A DNA stretch of 41,847 bases from Gammaproteobacteria bacterium (GCA_028281365.1 JANQJZ010000074.1:1-41847), one strand, 5' to 3'. Shown: positions 27,081-34,977, counted from the stretch's first letter. Notes: generated by a model not told the origin, from the letters alone. Numbers and translations: made by a program.

Positions 27081-27110
27081 CTAAACTTATACTAATCTGT
27101 ATAAGTTTGG
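27081..27110 (+). promoter_or_regulatory. Perfect inverted repeat between SRPBCC-GyrI and HAD genes
   Basis: AAACTTATAC (27083-27092) and GTATAAGTTT (27099-27108) form a perfect 10-bp stem around TAATCT, extendable by one wobble and one G-C pair. No T run follows, and the HAD ribosome site (AAGG) starts 3 nt later. This fits an operator or a translation-modulating hairpin better than a terminator. Confidence 0.6.
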
Positions 27111-27117
27111 ATAAGGC

Positions 27118-27870
27118 ATGATCAAGGGATTATTTTTTGATATTAGTGGTGTACTGTTAGATGGTCCCAACCTGATTGCAGGTGCGGATAAAGCAATTGA
27201 ACTGGTTAAGCAAAAAAACCTGCCTATACGGTTATTGACAAATACTTCTCAACAAACCTGCGACACTTTATTAGGACAACTAAATAATGCCAGACTAGGC
27301 GTTACCAAAGATGAAATTTATACTGCACCACTGGCTGCAAAAGACTATATACAAACACATGATCTCCGACCTTATTGTTTAATACACCCCAACCTGGTGC
27401 CTGAGTTCGCTGCTCTTGATCAAAACAACCCGAATGCCGTTGTAATTGGAGATGCTGCAGATGACTTCAATTACCAGACGTTGAACAAGGCATTTCGTCT
27501 ATGTATTGAAGGCGCACCGTTAATCGCTATTGGTCATAATAAATATTTCAAAAAATCGGGCGAATTCTTTCTTGATGCGGGTCCCTTTGTTGAAGCAATA
27601 GAATATGCCTGTGATATCAAGGCCATTATTACCGGCAAACCCTCATTGGATTTTTTTAATCAGGTACTGCTTAGTGTTGAACTGAAAGCCGATGAAGTTG
27701 CATTAATTGGTGATGATGTTTATGGCGATATATACGGTGCTCAATCAGCAGGCATGGATTCCAGGCTGGTACGTACCGGCAAATACCGCGAAGGCGATGA
27801 AAACAAGGTCTCTCCAACCGCGATAGTTGTTGATGATGTTTTACAAGCTGTTGAAGATTTAATCGCTTAA
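27118..27870 (+). CDS. HAD-family phosphatase (HDHD2/LHPP-like)
   Basis: 250 residues. Motif I is FFDISGVL: Asp8 is the nucleophile, and Ser10 replaces the usual second Asp, a feature of the LHPP/HDHD2 branch. Motif II is LTNTS (about 39-43), motif III uses the Lys in TGKPS, and motif IV is IGDDVYGDIYGA. The cap is the C2 type. The substrate is unknown; relatives hydrolyse pyrophosphate or phosphohistidine. Cytoplasmic. It is followed by the NYN gene on the same strand after 62 bp. Confidence 0.88.
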   Translation: MIKGLFFDISGVLLDGPNLIAGADKAIELVKQKNLPIRLLTNTSQQTCDTLLGQLNNARLGVTKDEIYTAPLAAKDYIQTHDLRPYCLIHPNLVPEFAALDQNNPNAVVIGDAADDFNYQTLNKAFRLCIEGAPLIAIGHNKYFKKSGEFFLDAGPFVEAIEYACDIKAIITGKPSLDFFNQVLLSVELKADEVALIGDDVYGDIYGAQSAGMDSRLVRTGKYREGDENKVSPTAIVVDDVLQAVEDLIA

Positions 27871-27932
27871 AAAACCCGACATAAAATCAAATTAACTGCG
27901 ATAATGGCCGGTAAAAATAATGCAATAAATAC

Positions 27933-28469
27933 ATGAACGATACAAAAGAAACCCAAAACTCCCTGGACAACATCATTATTTCGCAATCTGTTGCTATCCT
28001 GATTGACGGTAACAACATCGAACGTAGCATCCATGCTGAAGCAAATGACACAAATACCATGCTTAACTTCGATGCGCTTATCCCAAAACTTTTATTAAAC
28101 AGGGGCTTAAGCCGTCTGGTCTATTTTCGCGAAGGCAAACATATTTCCAATAAATTACAGGAACGTTTACACAATTTTTATCACGGATCTGTCAGACCCT
28201 GTCATAAAAGTGCAGATATCCCGCTTTCCATTAATGCAATACAGGTGGCAGACAAGGTCGACACCATCATCATCATGTCGGGAGATGCAGACTATATTGA
28301 CCTGGTCAGACACCTGAAATCGGAAGGTGTCCGGGTAGAAATCGCGGCCGTTGAGAGTACTACATCGAAGTTAATCAAGGATGAAGCGGATCATTTTCAT
28401 GAAATTACTAAAGAAGACTGGTTTACTTTACCGACTAAAAAATCTCAAAAGCGCCGATCGAAAAAATAA
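27933..28469 (+). CDS. NYN domain (LabA/DUF88) putative ribonuclease
   Basis: 178 residues. VAILIDGNNIE holds the first conserved Asp (25), and IIIMSGDADYIDLV the second cluster (D118, D120, D123), the PIN-like metal-binding set of NYN nucleases. A basic tail (KKSQKRRSKK) could bind RNA. Family members cleave RNA in a sequence-independent or structure-dependent way; the target here is unknown. Cytoplasmic. It is not next to toxin or antitoxin genes. Confidence 0.88.
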   Translation: MNDTKETQNSLDNIIISQSVAILIDGNNIERSIHAEANDTNTMLNFDALIPKLLLNRGLSRLVYFREGKHISNKLQERLHNFYHGSVRPCHKSADIPLSINAIQVADKVDTIIIMSGDADYIDLVRHLKSEGVRVEIAAVESTTSKLIKDEADHFHEITKEDWFTLPTKKSQKRRSKK

Positions 28470-28530
28470 ACTACACTTAAAACATAATTGTTTGTTAACG
28501 ATTGAATCGACTGTTTGTAACAATTTCTGA

Positions 28531-28546
28531 CTAGATTTATATCTAG
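28531..28546. promoter_or_regulatory. Short palindrome upstream of the 86-residue gene
   Basis: CTAGAT-TTAT-ATCTAG lies 21 bp before the ATG at 28568, just upstream of the CTGGAG ribosome site. It could be a small operator or chance. Confidence 0.3.
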
Positions 28547-28567
28547 AAAGTACTGGAGATTGTAAGC

Positions 28568-28828
28568 ATGTTAACGTTTGAAGACTGTCTCGGGCTGTGT
28601 AATTTATCTATTGAAGAGATTTCTGCCATTGCGGAGCATGAACATCTCCCGGAAATAGCTGCACTTGAGTACGGAGAATATCTGGTACATACCCCTGATG
28701 GTGAACAAAAGATAAAACAGATGATTGTTGATGATATCGAACACTCTAAAGCCTGTGGCAATCTTAATCATGCAAAATCTCTTGAATCAGTGCTGATGAA
28801 ATTTATTTCAGTGCATCTGCAGGCATAA
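28568..28828 (+). CDS. Conserved-looking small protein of unknown function
   Basis: 86 residues, acidic, all-helical by inspection, without signal or membrane segment. The sequence starts MLTFEDCLGLCNLSIEEISA and ends with LESVLMKFISVHLQA. A good Shine-Dalgarno (GGAGATTG, 5-6 nt from ATG) and clean codon structure support a real gene. I recognise a resemblance to small hypothetical gammaproteobacterial proteins but no named family. Confidence 0.7.
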   Translation: MLTFEDCLGLCNLSIEEISAIAEHEHLPEIAALEYGEYLVHTPDGEQKIKQMIVDDIEHSKACGNLNHAKSLESVLMKFISVHLQA

Positions 28829-28927
28829 TTTGAACCAGGTGGGACAACCTGATCTTCATTTCCAGTCAAATTTACATTACTAACCAAAAAGATAATAATA
28901 CAACTTTCAAATAAGTAATTTCGGATT

Positions 28928-29398
28928 ATGAAAATAATTTTGCGGTTGTATGTAGTTTGCTGTCTGTTTTTTGCCCCTATGTGTCAAGCTGAAGAAGCCG
29001 ATCTACAGGAAAATGATTACACTCTTCATGCCGATCCAAGCGATCGCCTGGTCACCATTATGCAAAACCTTTTATTGGTTGTAGATAAAGGTAATATTGA
29101 TGAACCGGTAAAGTTTACCCGGGATGAAATGATCAAATTGATAGAGACCGTTGAAGAACTTCTTTTTTATGCCGAATTGATGACGACAAGTATCCCGGCA
29201 ACGCAGTTGGAAAAAAATGAGGATGTTATTTTCAGTGCATTAGCCGGAAAACTTTATGATGAAGCATTAAATGTACAACAACTGGCAAAAAACTATGACT
29301 TTGATGTCTCGGATCAAAGGCACGAATATTATTTTAATGACGCATTTGAACGGTTAAGTCGTACCTGTGCTGCATGTCATCAATTATTTCGTGATTGA
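28928..29398 (+). CDS. Cytochrome c'-like protein with C-terminal heme site
   Basis: 156 residues with a Sec signal (cleavage after MCQA). The mature part is helical and carries one heme motif, CAACH (147-151), almost at the C-terminus, followed by QLFRD. A four-helix body with CxxCHxxFR at the end is the class II cytochrome c (c') arrangement. Such proteins bind NO or act in electron transfer in the periplasm. No canonical axial ligand can be assigned by eye. Its last 19 bp overlap the convergent gene at 29380. Confidence 0.85.
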   Translation: MKIILRLYVVCCLFFAPMCQAEEADLQENDYTLHADPSDRLVTIMQNLLLVVDKGNIDEPVKFTRDEMIKLIETVEELLFYAELMTTSIPATQLEKNEDVIFSALAGKLYDEALNVQQLAKNYDFDVSDQRHEYYFNDAFERLSRTCAACHQLFRD

Positions 29399-29730
29399 TC
29401 TGTACAAGGATAGGTTTCCGCCAATATCGTATTAGCCGCCATTTCTGCTGTTTCAATCTGCAATGTGATTTGCTCACGAAGTCCGATTATTACCAATTCG
29501 GCAAGGTCTTCATGTTGAGCCTGCTTGGGTAAACATACACGTGGAAGATCTTTTCTATTACCAAAATTACAATCACACGGTGTTACATACCAAATACAAA
29601 GCATGCCTCTTTCACTATGGAAGCCATTCTGTAAGGCATCTTCACACGCAAATAGTAACTGTGCACCATTCGGTGCAGATAGTGCTGCCTGACTCGCCAG
29701 TAACAAATAAACGAAGAATATCTTTTTCAT
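29380..29730 (-). CDS. Secreted Cys-rich protein resembling Rap1a/Tai-type immunity proteins
   Basis: 116 residues with a Sec signal ending in ALSA. The mature protein has six Cys, in FACEDAL, GMLCIWY, CDCNF, PRVCLP and a final YPC. The order C...G..C..Y...C, PxVCxP, and a YPC end near the C-terminus matches the general layout of periplasmic Rap1a-like immunity proteins against type VI amidases. The similarity is judged by eye and could be convergent. No effector gene lies next to it. It converges with and overlaps the cytochrome c' gene. Confidence 0.65.
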   Translation of the reverse strand: MKKIFFVYLLLASQAALSAPNGAQLLFACEDALQNGFHSERGMLCIWYVTPCDCNFGNRKDLPRVCLPKQAQHEDLAELVIIGLREQITLQIETAEMAANTILAETYPCTDQSRNN

Positions 29731-29797
29731 GTAAAATTAAATCAAAATAATTTCTGTATCATAACGTTATTAAATGAATACAACCATTATGTAAAAT

Positions 29798-30136
29798 ATG
29801 GATCTCGAAAATTTTTTAGAAAAACTTGACACAAATCCGGAAACCATTGAATTTGATGAAACGATGAATGTAATCGATTCAAACTATACGTACACACCAA
29901 CACCCTTCCAAAACGGCGGACAATATAACAACGCGGGTGAAAATGAAGGTTCTTGTAAAGTATTTGCGTTTGCCAAATTGCACAATTTAACCAGGAAACA
30001 AACTCTACATTGTTTTGGTAAATACTACCGTGATGATGTTTTAGGAAATCCCGAGGGAGAAAGTCATCAAAACATTCGACAATTTATAAAATCCGGTTGG
30101 GATGGAATTAAATTTAATGATGAACCACTCAGTTAA
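29798..30136 (+). CDS. HopJ family protein
   Basis: 112 residues. The N-terminal pattern (FLEKLDTNPETIEFDETMNVIDSNY), the central FQNGGQYNNAGENEGSCKVFAFA and the Leu-rich HCFGKYYRDDVL stretch are characteristic of the HopJ-type family. The family name comes from a Pseudomonas effector, but the protein is widespread in free-living gammaproteobacteria without a type III system and is likely housekeeping. No signal. It stands between divergent and convergent neighbours on its own. Confidence 0.88.
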   Translation: MDLENFLEKLDTNPETIEFDETMNVIDSNYTYTPTPFQNGGQYNNAGENEGSCKVFAFAKLHNLTRKQTLHCFGKYYRDDVLGNPEGESHQNIRQFIKSGWDGIKFNDEPLS

Positions 30137-30137
30137 A

Positions 30138-30743
30138 TTATAAAGCTCCGGATTCTTTCAATACTTTATAAATTGCCTCGGCCATCACTCGATAACCATT
30201 CTTATTCGGGTGTACCGCATCTGACTTCAGTGAATTATCGCCCAGCACTTCCGGGATTAAATCTTCAATAAATATCACATCTGTATTGTCCGCAATCTTT
30301 TCATAGACTTCGTAAGACGATAAAAACAAACCCGGCTTTGGTACACCAAGTAAAATAACGGGAATGTTTTTATCCCCGGCTAATTTGATCATGCTGCGGA
30401 TATTGGCTTCCATTTGTGACATGCTGCGTTTACGTAACATATCATTTCCACCATGACACAAGATGAGTAATCCCGGTCTGTGTTGTGCCAACACGCCAGG
30501 TAATCGTTTTAAACCTGGAGCAGACTCTTCACCTGTTATACCCGCATTAATCACCTTGCGCCCGCTTAACTGCTGTAATATCGCCGGGTAACTTTCATGC
30601 TGTTTGGCACCATAACCTTCAGTCAGGCTATCGCCAAAAGCAAGTATGACTGCATCCGTGGGTAATCGGGATAAGCTTGGCGCGTCTTCACCACACCCTG
30701 TTATGAACAAAATAAATGTTAAAAAAATAATCCTGGATTTCAT
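30138..30743 (-). CDS. GDSL-type lipase/esterase (TesA-like), lipoprotein
   Basis: 201 residues. Lipobox ITGC (Cys17), so the enzyme is anchored to a membrane facing the periplasm. SGNH blocks are present: block I FGDSLTEGYG with Ser39, block II Gly in NAGITGE, block III HGGNDML, and block V DAVHPNKNGY with Asp and His. TesA-type members hydrolyse acyl esters and thioesters. It diverges from the HD-domain gene. The stop is 1-2 bp from the HopJ stop, so the two are convergent. Confidence 0.9.
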   Translation of the reverse strand: MKSRIIFLTFILFITGCGEDAPSLSRLPTDAVILAFGDSLTEGYGAKQHESYPAILQQLSGRKVINAGITGEESAPGLKRLPGVLAQHRPGLLILCHGGNDMLRKRSMSQMEANIRSMIKLAGDKNIPVILLGVPKPGLFLSSYEVYEKIADNTDVIFIEDLIPEVLGDNSLKSDAVHPNKNGYRVMAEAIYKVLKESGAL

Positions 30744-31025
30744 TAGATCAACTCACGTCTAAAAAATAAAAACAGATCCATATTAAACTGTGTTTAAAGA
30801 AATATACCTTAATATTATATTTTTATCTTTAGACAGGATTAAAAAGACCGGAAGAAGATGCCCATTTGCAGGCTTGCTTGTGTCATCTCCTATACTTCGG
30901 GCGCACTTTTAATCCCTGTAGGCAAGTTCCATTCTGCTTTAAATACTGCATCAGCAGCAGGCACCGGACAAAGTAATGCTTTAATAGAGTTACATTTACC
31001 CCGTCTTTCTTTTAAAATTTTGTCT

Positions 31026-31889
31026 ATGACAACAACAATACCTGCTTCACTGTTATGGCTGCCGGAAACAACAGTGAATGCATTATTAAAATATTACGAC
31101 TATCCCCGCCCCGATAATCCTGAACAGATTATTGAAGGTTATGATAAAAACCATGCGCTTCGCACTGCCAAAATGTGCGGTGCTGTTGCTGCACACCTGG
31201 GCTCCGATCAAGAGCGGATAAAAAATTATCAAATTGCCTGCCTGTTACACGACCTTGGACGTGCAGGCCTTGACCAGAACTTATTCGGAAAAATCTGGAC
31301 CTGGGCCAAAACCCAGGGGATACCAACCCGGCCGGCAGAATGGCGGGCGAAATATCCCGAAACAAAATATGGACAGGAAACCGAAGCATTCTGGGATAAA
31401 TACCTGAATGAGTTAAAAGAACTCAATATAAATACCATTGACTGGGCAAAGGAACAGGTAGAAATGCGGCTGGGTTATGCCCGGCGTTTGCGACGTCAAC
31501 TTAAACAGGTTATTCCGGAACTGGAAAAGCAGGACATTATGTGGACTGACTGGATGGAAAAGGTCACTCTATATTACTACTATCCCGAGCAATTGGATGA
31601 TGCACCCGATTGGGTCCATGAACTTGGTGAAATACTGGTCGCATGTGAACAACTCGAAGCATATAGCAATCGTGAACGCGGCAGCGATTATTATGATAGG
31701 GAAATTGAAAGCTTCAATGAAGCATTTAACTACCTGAACAGTTTAAAAGAAAAGGGTCAAATCAGTACAAAAGTTCTGAACGCTGTACGCGAACTTACTG
31801 CACAAGGACTGTTTGATGACATACTTAATTCTGCCCGGGATGGTCAAATGTCTGAACAGGACCAGGCGTTTCTCAGAACGCTCTCATAA
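31026..31889 (+). CDS. HD-domain hydrolase
   Basis: 287 residues from ATG 31026. An HD phosphohydrolase core is visible: an early His43 (YDKNHALR) and the HD pair H75-D76 (LLHDLGRAG). The second half is helix-rich, with many Trp and Tyr (WTDWMEKVTLYYYYP). No second HD, GAF or GGDEF domain. A frame upstream to ATG 30858 stays open and has a ribosome site, which would add 56 residues, but these are compositionally unlike the rest and have no HD features, so the short start is preferred. Substrate unknown. YjbQ follows 14 bp downstream. Confidence 0.75.
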   Translation: MTTTIPASLLWLPETTVNALLKYYDYPRPDNPEQIIEGYDKNHALRTAKMCGAVAAHLGSDQERIKNYQIACLLHDLGRAGLDQNLFGKIWTWAKTQGIPTRPAEWRAKYPETKYGQETEAFWDKYLNELKELNINTIDWAKEQVEMRLGYARRLRRQLKQVIPELEKQDIMWTDWMEKVTLYYYYPEQLDDAPDWVHELGEILVACEQLEAYSNRERGSDYYDREIESFNEAFNYLNSLKEKGQISTKVLNAVRELTAQGLFDDILNSARDGQMSEQDQAFLRTLS

Positions 31890-31903
31890 AGGAGAAAGAC
31901 ACT

Positions 31904-32326
31904 ATGTCTGTAGTCACACAACAGTTTGCGCTGGAGATGCAAGGTGACACCCAGATTGAAAACATTACAGATAAAACACAAACACTTTTGACAGGAAGTG
32001 GGCTTGGTTCAGGCATAGTCACCTTATTTGTTAAACATACGACAGCTTCCGTCATGATCTTTGAAGATGAACCCGGTCTAAGACAAGATACAAAAAACAT
32101 CTGGGAACAATTAATCCCGGCAAATCCTGCATGGCAACACAACACGAGTAATCCAGGAGAAGACAATGGTCATAGTCATCTTCGTGGCCAAATCCAGGGA
32201 CAATCGCTAACCATTCCCTTTATTGATAAATCACTGATGTTGGGAACCTGGCAACAAATAGTTGTCGTCGACTTTGATACCTGTGCACGTAAACGGGACA
32301 TCATTGTGCAGATAATTGGTGAATAA
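31904..32326 (+). CDS. yjbQ: YjbQ/UPF0047 family protein
   Basis: 140 residues, the full family length. Motifs: LFVKHTTASVMIFEDE (about 45-60), a QHNTSNPGEDNGHSHLRGQ metal-binding region and LGTWQQIVVVDFD near the end. YjbQ proteins have weak thiamine-phosphate synthase activity; the physiological role is unclear. The ribosome site AAAGGAG lies 8 nt before the ATG. It may be cotranscribed with the HD gene just upstream. Confidence 0.92.
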   Translation: MSVVTQQFALEMQGDTQIENITDKTQTLLTGSGLGSGIVTLFVKHTTASVMIFEDEPGLRQDTKNIWEQLIPANPAWQHNTSNPGEDNGHSHLRGQIQGQSLTIPFIDKSLMLGTWQQIVVVDFDTCARKRDIIVQIIGE

Positions 32327-32378
32327 TTATGCCCAATTTCTCATGGTGTAATCAGTATAAACTTGCTTTAATAGAGTA

Positions 32379-32885
32379 ATGAGTACTCCACTGGATCGCA
32401 TTGCAGGTAATACCATCATTCAATTTACGGATGTTGATCCGGCATTATTAAAAACGGATGCCATCGTTGAAGAGCAGGACACCAACATGGTATTAGGTAA
32501 ATCTCACGTTGTGATGAATACCATTGAAAGTTTTCCGGCATTGGTAAAAAAAATGGAACAACAAACGCGGGAAATACCGGGTTCTGTCATAATTAAATCT
32601 TCAAAACCAAAACGTTTCATTGCCGTCATCTATGATGTTGATCATGATCCTATTTGTGAACGGGTATGGCTGGAAACAGCTTTGGAGACCATCCTTGCAG
32701 ATTGTGATCAATACAAAATCAAAACTTTGGCGATGCCGGCTATGGGTACAAGTTATGGCAAGATAGATGAAGACGAATTTGCCGAGCTATTACAAAATAC
32801 GCTAATGAATAAACGTCGCAAAGATCTGAAGAAAATATTAATTTATAAAACTATTGACGACCTGAGTCTTAACGGCAAAACCTAG
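32379..32885 (+). CDS. Macro-domain-like protein with degenerate binding site
   Basis: 168 residues. The alternating strands and helices (GSVIIKS, RFIAVIYDV, TLAMPAMGTSYGKIDEDEFAELL) recall a macro domain, where a Gly-rich loop near the end binds the diphosphate of ADP-ribose. The usual NAANxxLxGGGGV-type loop near the N-terminus is missing; the corresponding place reads DTNMVLGK. Catalytic ADP-ribosylhydrolase function is therefore doubtful. TGCTTTAAT at 32364-32372 resembles an extended -10 element that would start transcription close to the ATG, so the message may be leaderless. Confidence 0.6.
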   Translation: MSTPLDRIAGNTIIQFTDVDPALLKTDAIVEEQDTNMVLGKSHVVMNTIESFPALVKKMEQQTREIPGSVIIKSSKPKRFIAVIYDVDHDPICERVWLETALETILADCDQYKIKTLAMPAMGTSYGKIDEDEFAELLQNTLMNKRRKDLKKILIYKTIDDLSLNGKT

Positions 32886-32958
32886 TCCAAGAAAAACAAC
32901 AATTACACCAACTATAAAGTTGGCCTTAATCGCTTCATCCAGAAATATATAACCCAAA

Positions 32959-32982
32959 AATATGTGAATCTATTCACATATT
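32959..32982. promoter_or_regulatory. CRP-type operator upstream of the PilZ gene
   Basis: A perfect 10-bp inverted repeat, AATATGTGAA-TCTA-TTCACATATT, contains TGTGA-N6-TCACA, the consensus half-sites of CRP/Vfr-type regulators. It lies about 110-134 bp upstream of the PilZ start at 33093, within the first part of a longer open frame that I do not take as coding. Confidence 0.7.
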
Positions 32983-32989
32983 CCATCAT

Positions 32990-33006
32990 AACAAAGTTAC
33001 TTTGTT
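32990..33006. promoter_or_regulatory. Second palindrome next to the CRP-type site
   Basis: AACAAAG-TTA-CTTTGTT is a perfect 7-bp inverted repeat 7 bp after the CRP-type site. Tandem dyads this close suggest two regulators or a composite operator for the PilZ gene. Confidence 0.5.
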
Positions 33007-33092
33007 CACATTTTGCGCTTGTCCGCCTTGGTCGATATGAATTTATTGATTTAAATAGGTCCCACAAAATATATAACCACGGGAATAGAAAT

Positions 33093-33512
33093 ATGCTTCT
33101 CGCGCAAATTAACCAACAATATGAAGAACAGCGGAAATATCCCCGGCTTAAGCTGGGGGCACCTGCTGTAATAATCTGTGCTGATAAACAACTGGTTGAA
33201 TGCCATGTTTACGATGTTTCGCCAGACGGGTTGCAGATCCGTTGTACAAGAAACGCGGCAATGGCAATTAATCCCAGCTGCAAACAGATCAGTCCAATGG
33301 ATAAATTACTGGTGAATGTCATTTTCAGTCTGCCGATCAGAGACGGCAATAAACAGATCAAGGTTATTTGTAGTGTTTACTACTTTACCCTGATCCAGGA
33401 TGCAAAAAATGAAGAAGACGTTGCCTTTGGTCTGAAATTTAAAAAGTTTGACGGTACCTGTGGCCGTTATGTCGAACAATTCATCATGCAGGCACTGGAA
33501 CCGGAAAAATAA
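33093..33512 (+). CDS. PilZ domain c-di-GMP-binding protein
   Basis: 139 residues. The PilZ signature is complete: RKYPR (14-18, the RxxxR motif) and DVSPDG (41-46, the D/NxSxxG motif), followed by a beta-barrel ending in FGLKFKKFDG. It binds c-di-GMP and probably relays it to an unknown partner. The frame is open upstream to 32964, but that part runs through two palindromes and has no PilZ features; ATG 33093 has GGGA 8 nt upstream. The site at 32959-32982 suggests control by a CRP-type regulator, linking cAMP and c-di-GMP signalling. Confidence 0.88.
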   Translation: MLLAQINQQYEEQRKYPRLKLGAPAVIICADKQLVECHVYDVSPDGLQIRCTRNAAMAINPSCKQISPMDKLLVNVIFSLPIRDGNKQIKVICSVYYFTLIQDAKNEEDVAFGLKFKKFDGTCGRYVEQFIMQALEPEK

Positions 33513-33516
33513 AAGC

Positions 33517-34323
33517 TTACTCCTCCTTTATAAGTCTTAGCAGTTTATTAAACCCTTCTGAACAGGCCATTTGATAAAAGTCTCCCCCCAGACTTCGAAT
33601 GGCCAGTTCAGTAAAGGGATTTTCTTCTATATTGATATCAATTATCACTCCCTGATTTTGAAATACCATATTTGCGATATGGTTAGGTAATGTCGTTGCA
33701 CCTGATGTGCCTGCAATGATCAATAAATCAGTATTTGCTGCAACAGTCATTGCACTTTCAAATTTGAAATAGAGTTCGTCATAACATTCATCAAACCACA
33801 ACACATGCGGACGTGTGCCTGTGCCACAATCAGGACAACTTAATAATTGTTTATCGCTATCTGAAAGTTCCTGGTCTTTTTCCCTGGGTAAAATTTCCAT
33901 TGGCAACGGATACAGTTGTTGCCGGCATTCATTGGTACAACGCATGAAAAAAATATTGCCATGGATTTGAAACGTTTGTTCCGGACTGTTCCCGGCACGT
34001 AAGTGCAGACCATCAACATTTTGTGTCACCAGGGTAAACCGATCCTGAAACAGTTTTTCCATTTCAACCACAGCAAGATGCGCCGCATTTGGTTTAGCAT
34101 CACCACACACACTTAATCGATACAGATACCATTTCCAGACTTCATCAGGATGTTGAGAAAACATCGCAAAGGTGGCCATCTCCTGCGGATGGTATTCTTT
34201 TGAACCTACTGTCCAATAACCTTCCGGCCCACGAAAGGTCGGGATACCACTCTCGGCTGAGATACCTGCACCGGTAAGAACAGTAATGTTTTTATCCGGA
34301 TCGGAAAAAATACCCTGCAACAT
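33517..34323 (-). CDS. Class III sirtuin (NAD-dependent deacylase)
   Basis: 268 residues. GAGISAESGIPTFRG (18-32) and TQNVDGLH (100-107) with catalytic H121 form the NAD site. Four zinc Cys are at 129, 133, 163 and 166. The segment WKWYLYRLS contains Y66xxR69, the motif that in SIRT5 and CobB recognises succinyl and malonyl groups, so desuccinylation or demalonylation is likely besides deacetylation. Cytoplasmic. It converges with the PilZ gene (4-bp gap) and follows two small genes on its own strand. Confidence 0.93.
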   Translation of the reverse strand: MLQGIFSDPDKNITVLTGAGISAESGIPTFRGPEGYWTVGSKEYHPQEMATFAMFSQHPDEVWKWYLYRLSVCGDAKPNAAHLAVVEMEKLFQDRFTLVTQNVDGLHLRAGNSPEQTFQIHGNIFFMRCTNECRQQLYPLPMEILPREKDQELSDSDKQLLSCPDCGTGTRPHVLWFDECYDELYFKFESAMTVAANTDLLIIAGTSGATTLPNHIANMVFQNQGVIIDINIEENPFTELAIRSLGGDFYQMACSEGFNKLLRLIKEE

Positions 34324-34358
34324 TTGAATAAGGCGCTTTTATAAAAATAATTTAAGTA

Positions 34359-34592
34359 TTATTTATTTTCAGGTTTGAAATAGATCGTTTCACAAACTTT
34401 CGCATCGTGTAAATATTTGTAGACACTTTGACACGCTTCTTCAAAAGTATTGAATACTTCTGCCTGGGATGATTGTACGATTTTATCAAATTCGTCGACG
34501 TTTTTATTCCAGATCACCCTGAATAAATTATTATCTTCATCGATCAAACCAATATAGACATCTTTAGCATCTTTAATATTGGCGCGGATCAT
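34359..34592 (-). CDS. Small cytoplasmic protein of unknown function
   Basis: 77 residues, no signal or membrane segment, with strand-helix alternation (VYIGLIDEDNNLFRVIW; AEVFNTFEEACQSVYKYL). It resembles the small alpha/beta fold of the neighbouring 34618 gene in size class and composition but not in sequence. Gaps of 25 bp (upstream gene) and 35 bp (sirtuin gene) suggest a three-gene transcript. No family recognised. Confidence 0.65.
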   Translation of the reverse strand: MIRANIKDAKDVYIGLIDEDNNLFRVIWNKNVDEFDKIVQSSQAEVFNTFEEACQSVYKYLHDAKVCETIYFKPENK

Positions 34593-34617
34593 ATAAATAA
34601 GTTTTATAACAATCGCG

Positions 34618-34977
34618 TTAGTCCTTATCGATCCAGGTTAAGGCATCGTCCAGGTTGGTAAAACCGCGCAAATTAAAATCCAGACCTTCTGAAATCACTT
34701 GCGGTGTATAGGTAATCAATTCTTTCGGGTAGATATAAGCGTATTTATCAACAATGTCTCTTAAGGTATGGGCTGTATAGGTGGTAAATTCGAGTTTCAA
34801 ATCCTCAGAGAAAGGCCCGCCTGCATCAGTTACATCAATTATCACCTTACGGATTCCCTTCTCCTGACAAACAGCAAACGTCTCATCGGTTATTTCCCGG
34901 AACGCAGACATATCCAATTGGCCTTTTACCATCACTGATACATAATCCCCAATCTCAACGATATCATGCGTTACCAT
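34618..34977 (-). CDS. STAS/SpoIIAA-like protein
   Basis: 119 residues. The pattern GDYVSVMVKGQLDMSAF, KVIIDVTDAGG and ALTWIDKD fits a small STAS or SpoIIAA-like alpha/beta fold used in membrane-associated or regulatory interactions. No Ser in the usual phosphorylation loop is clear. Cytoplasmic. First of a probable three-gene unit (34977 to 33517). Assignment is by pattern and moderate only. Confidence 0.6.
   Translation of the reverse strand: MVTHDIVEIGDYVSVMVKGQLDMSAFREITDETFAVCQEKGIRKVIIDVTDAGGPFSEDLKLEFTTYTAHTLRDIVDKYAYIYPKELITYTPQVISEGLDFNLRGFTNLDDALTWIDKD

Noticed and set aside
28835..28851. CAGGT-GGGACA-ACCTG hairpin after the 86-residue gene
   Set aside because: Only a 5-bp stem without a T run; too weak to call a terminator.
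32964..33092. 43-residue N-terminal extension of the PilZ protein
   Set aside because: It overlaps two perfect palindromes, has no PilZ features, and a better ribosome site serves ATG 33093.
32379..34323. Sirtuin-macrodomain (SirTM) operon
   Set aside because: The sirtuin carries class III motifs, lies on the opposite strand, is separated by a PilZ gene, and no lipoate ligase or GcvH-like gene is present.
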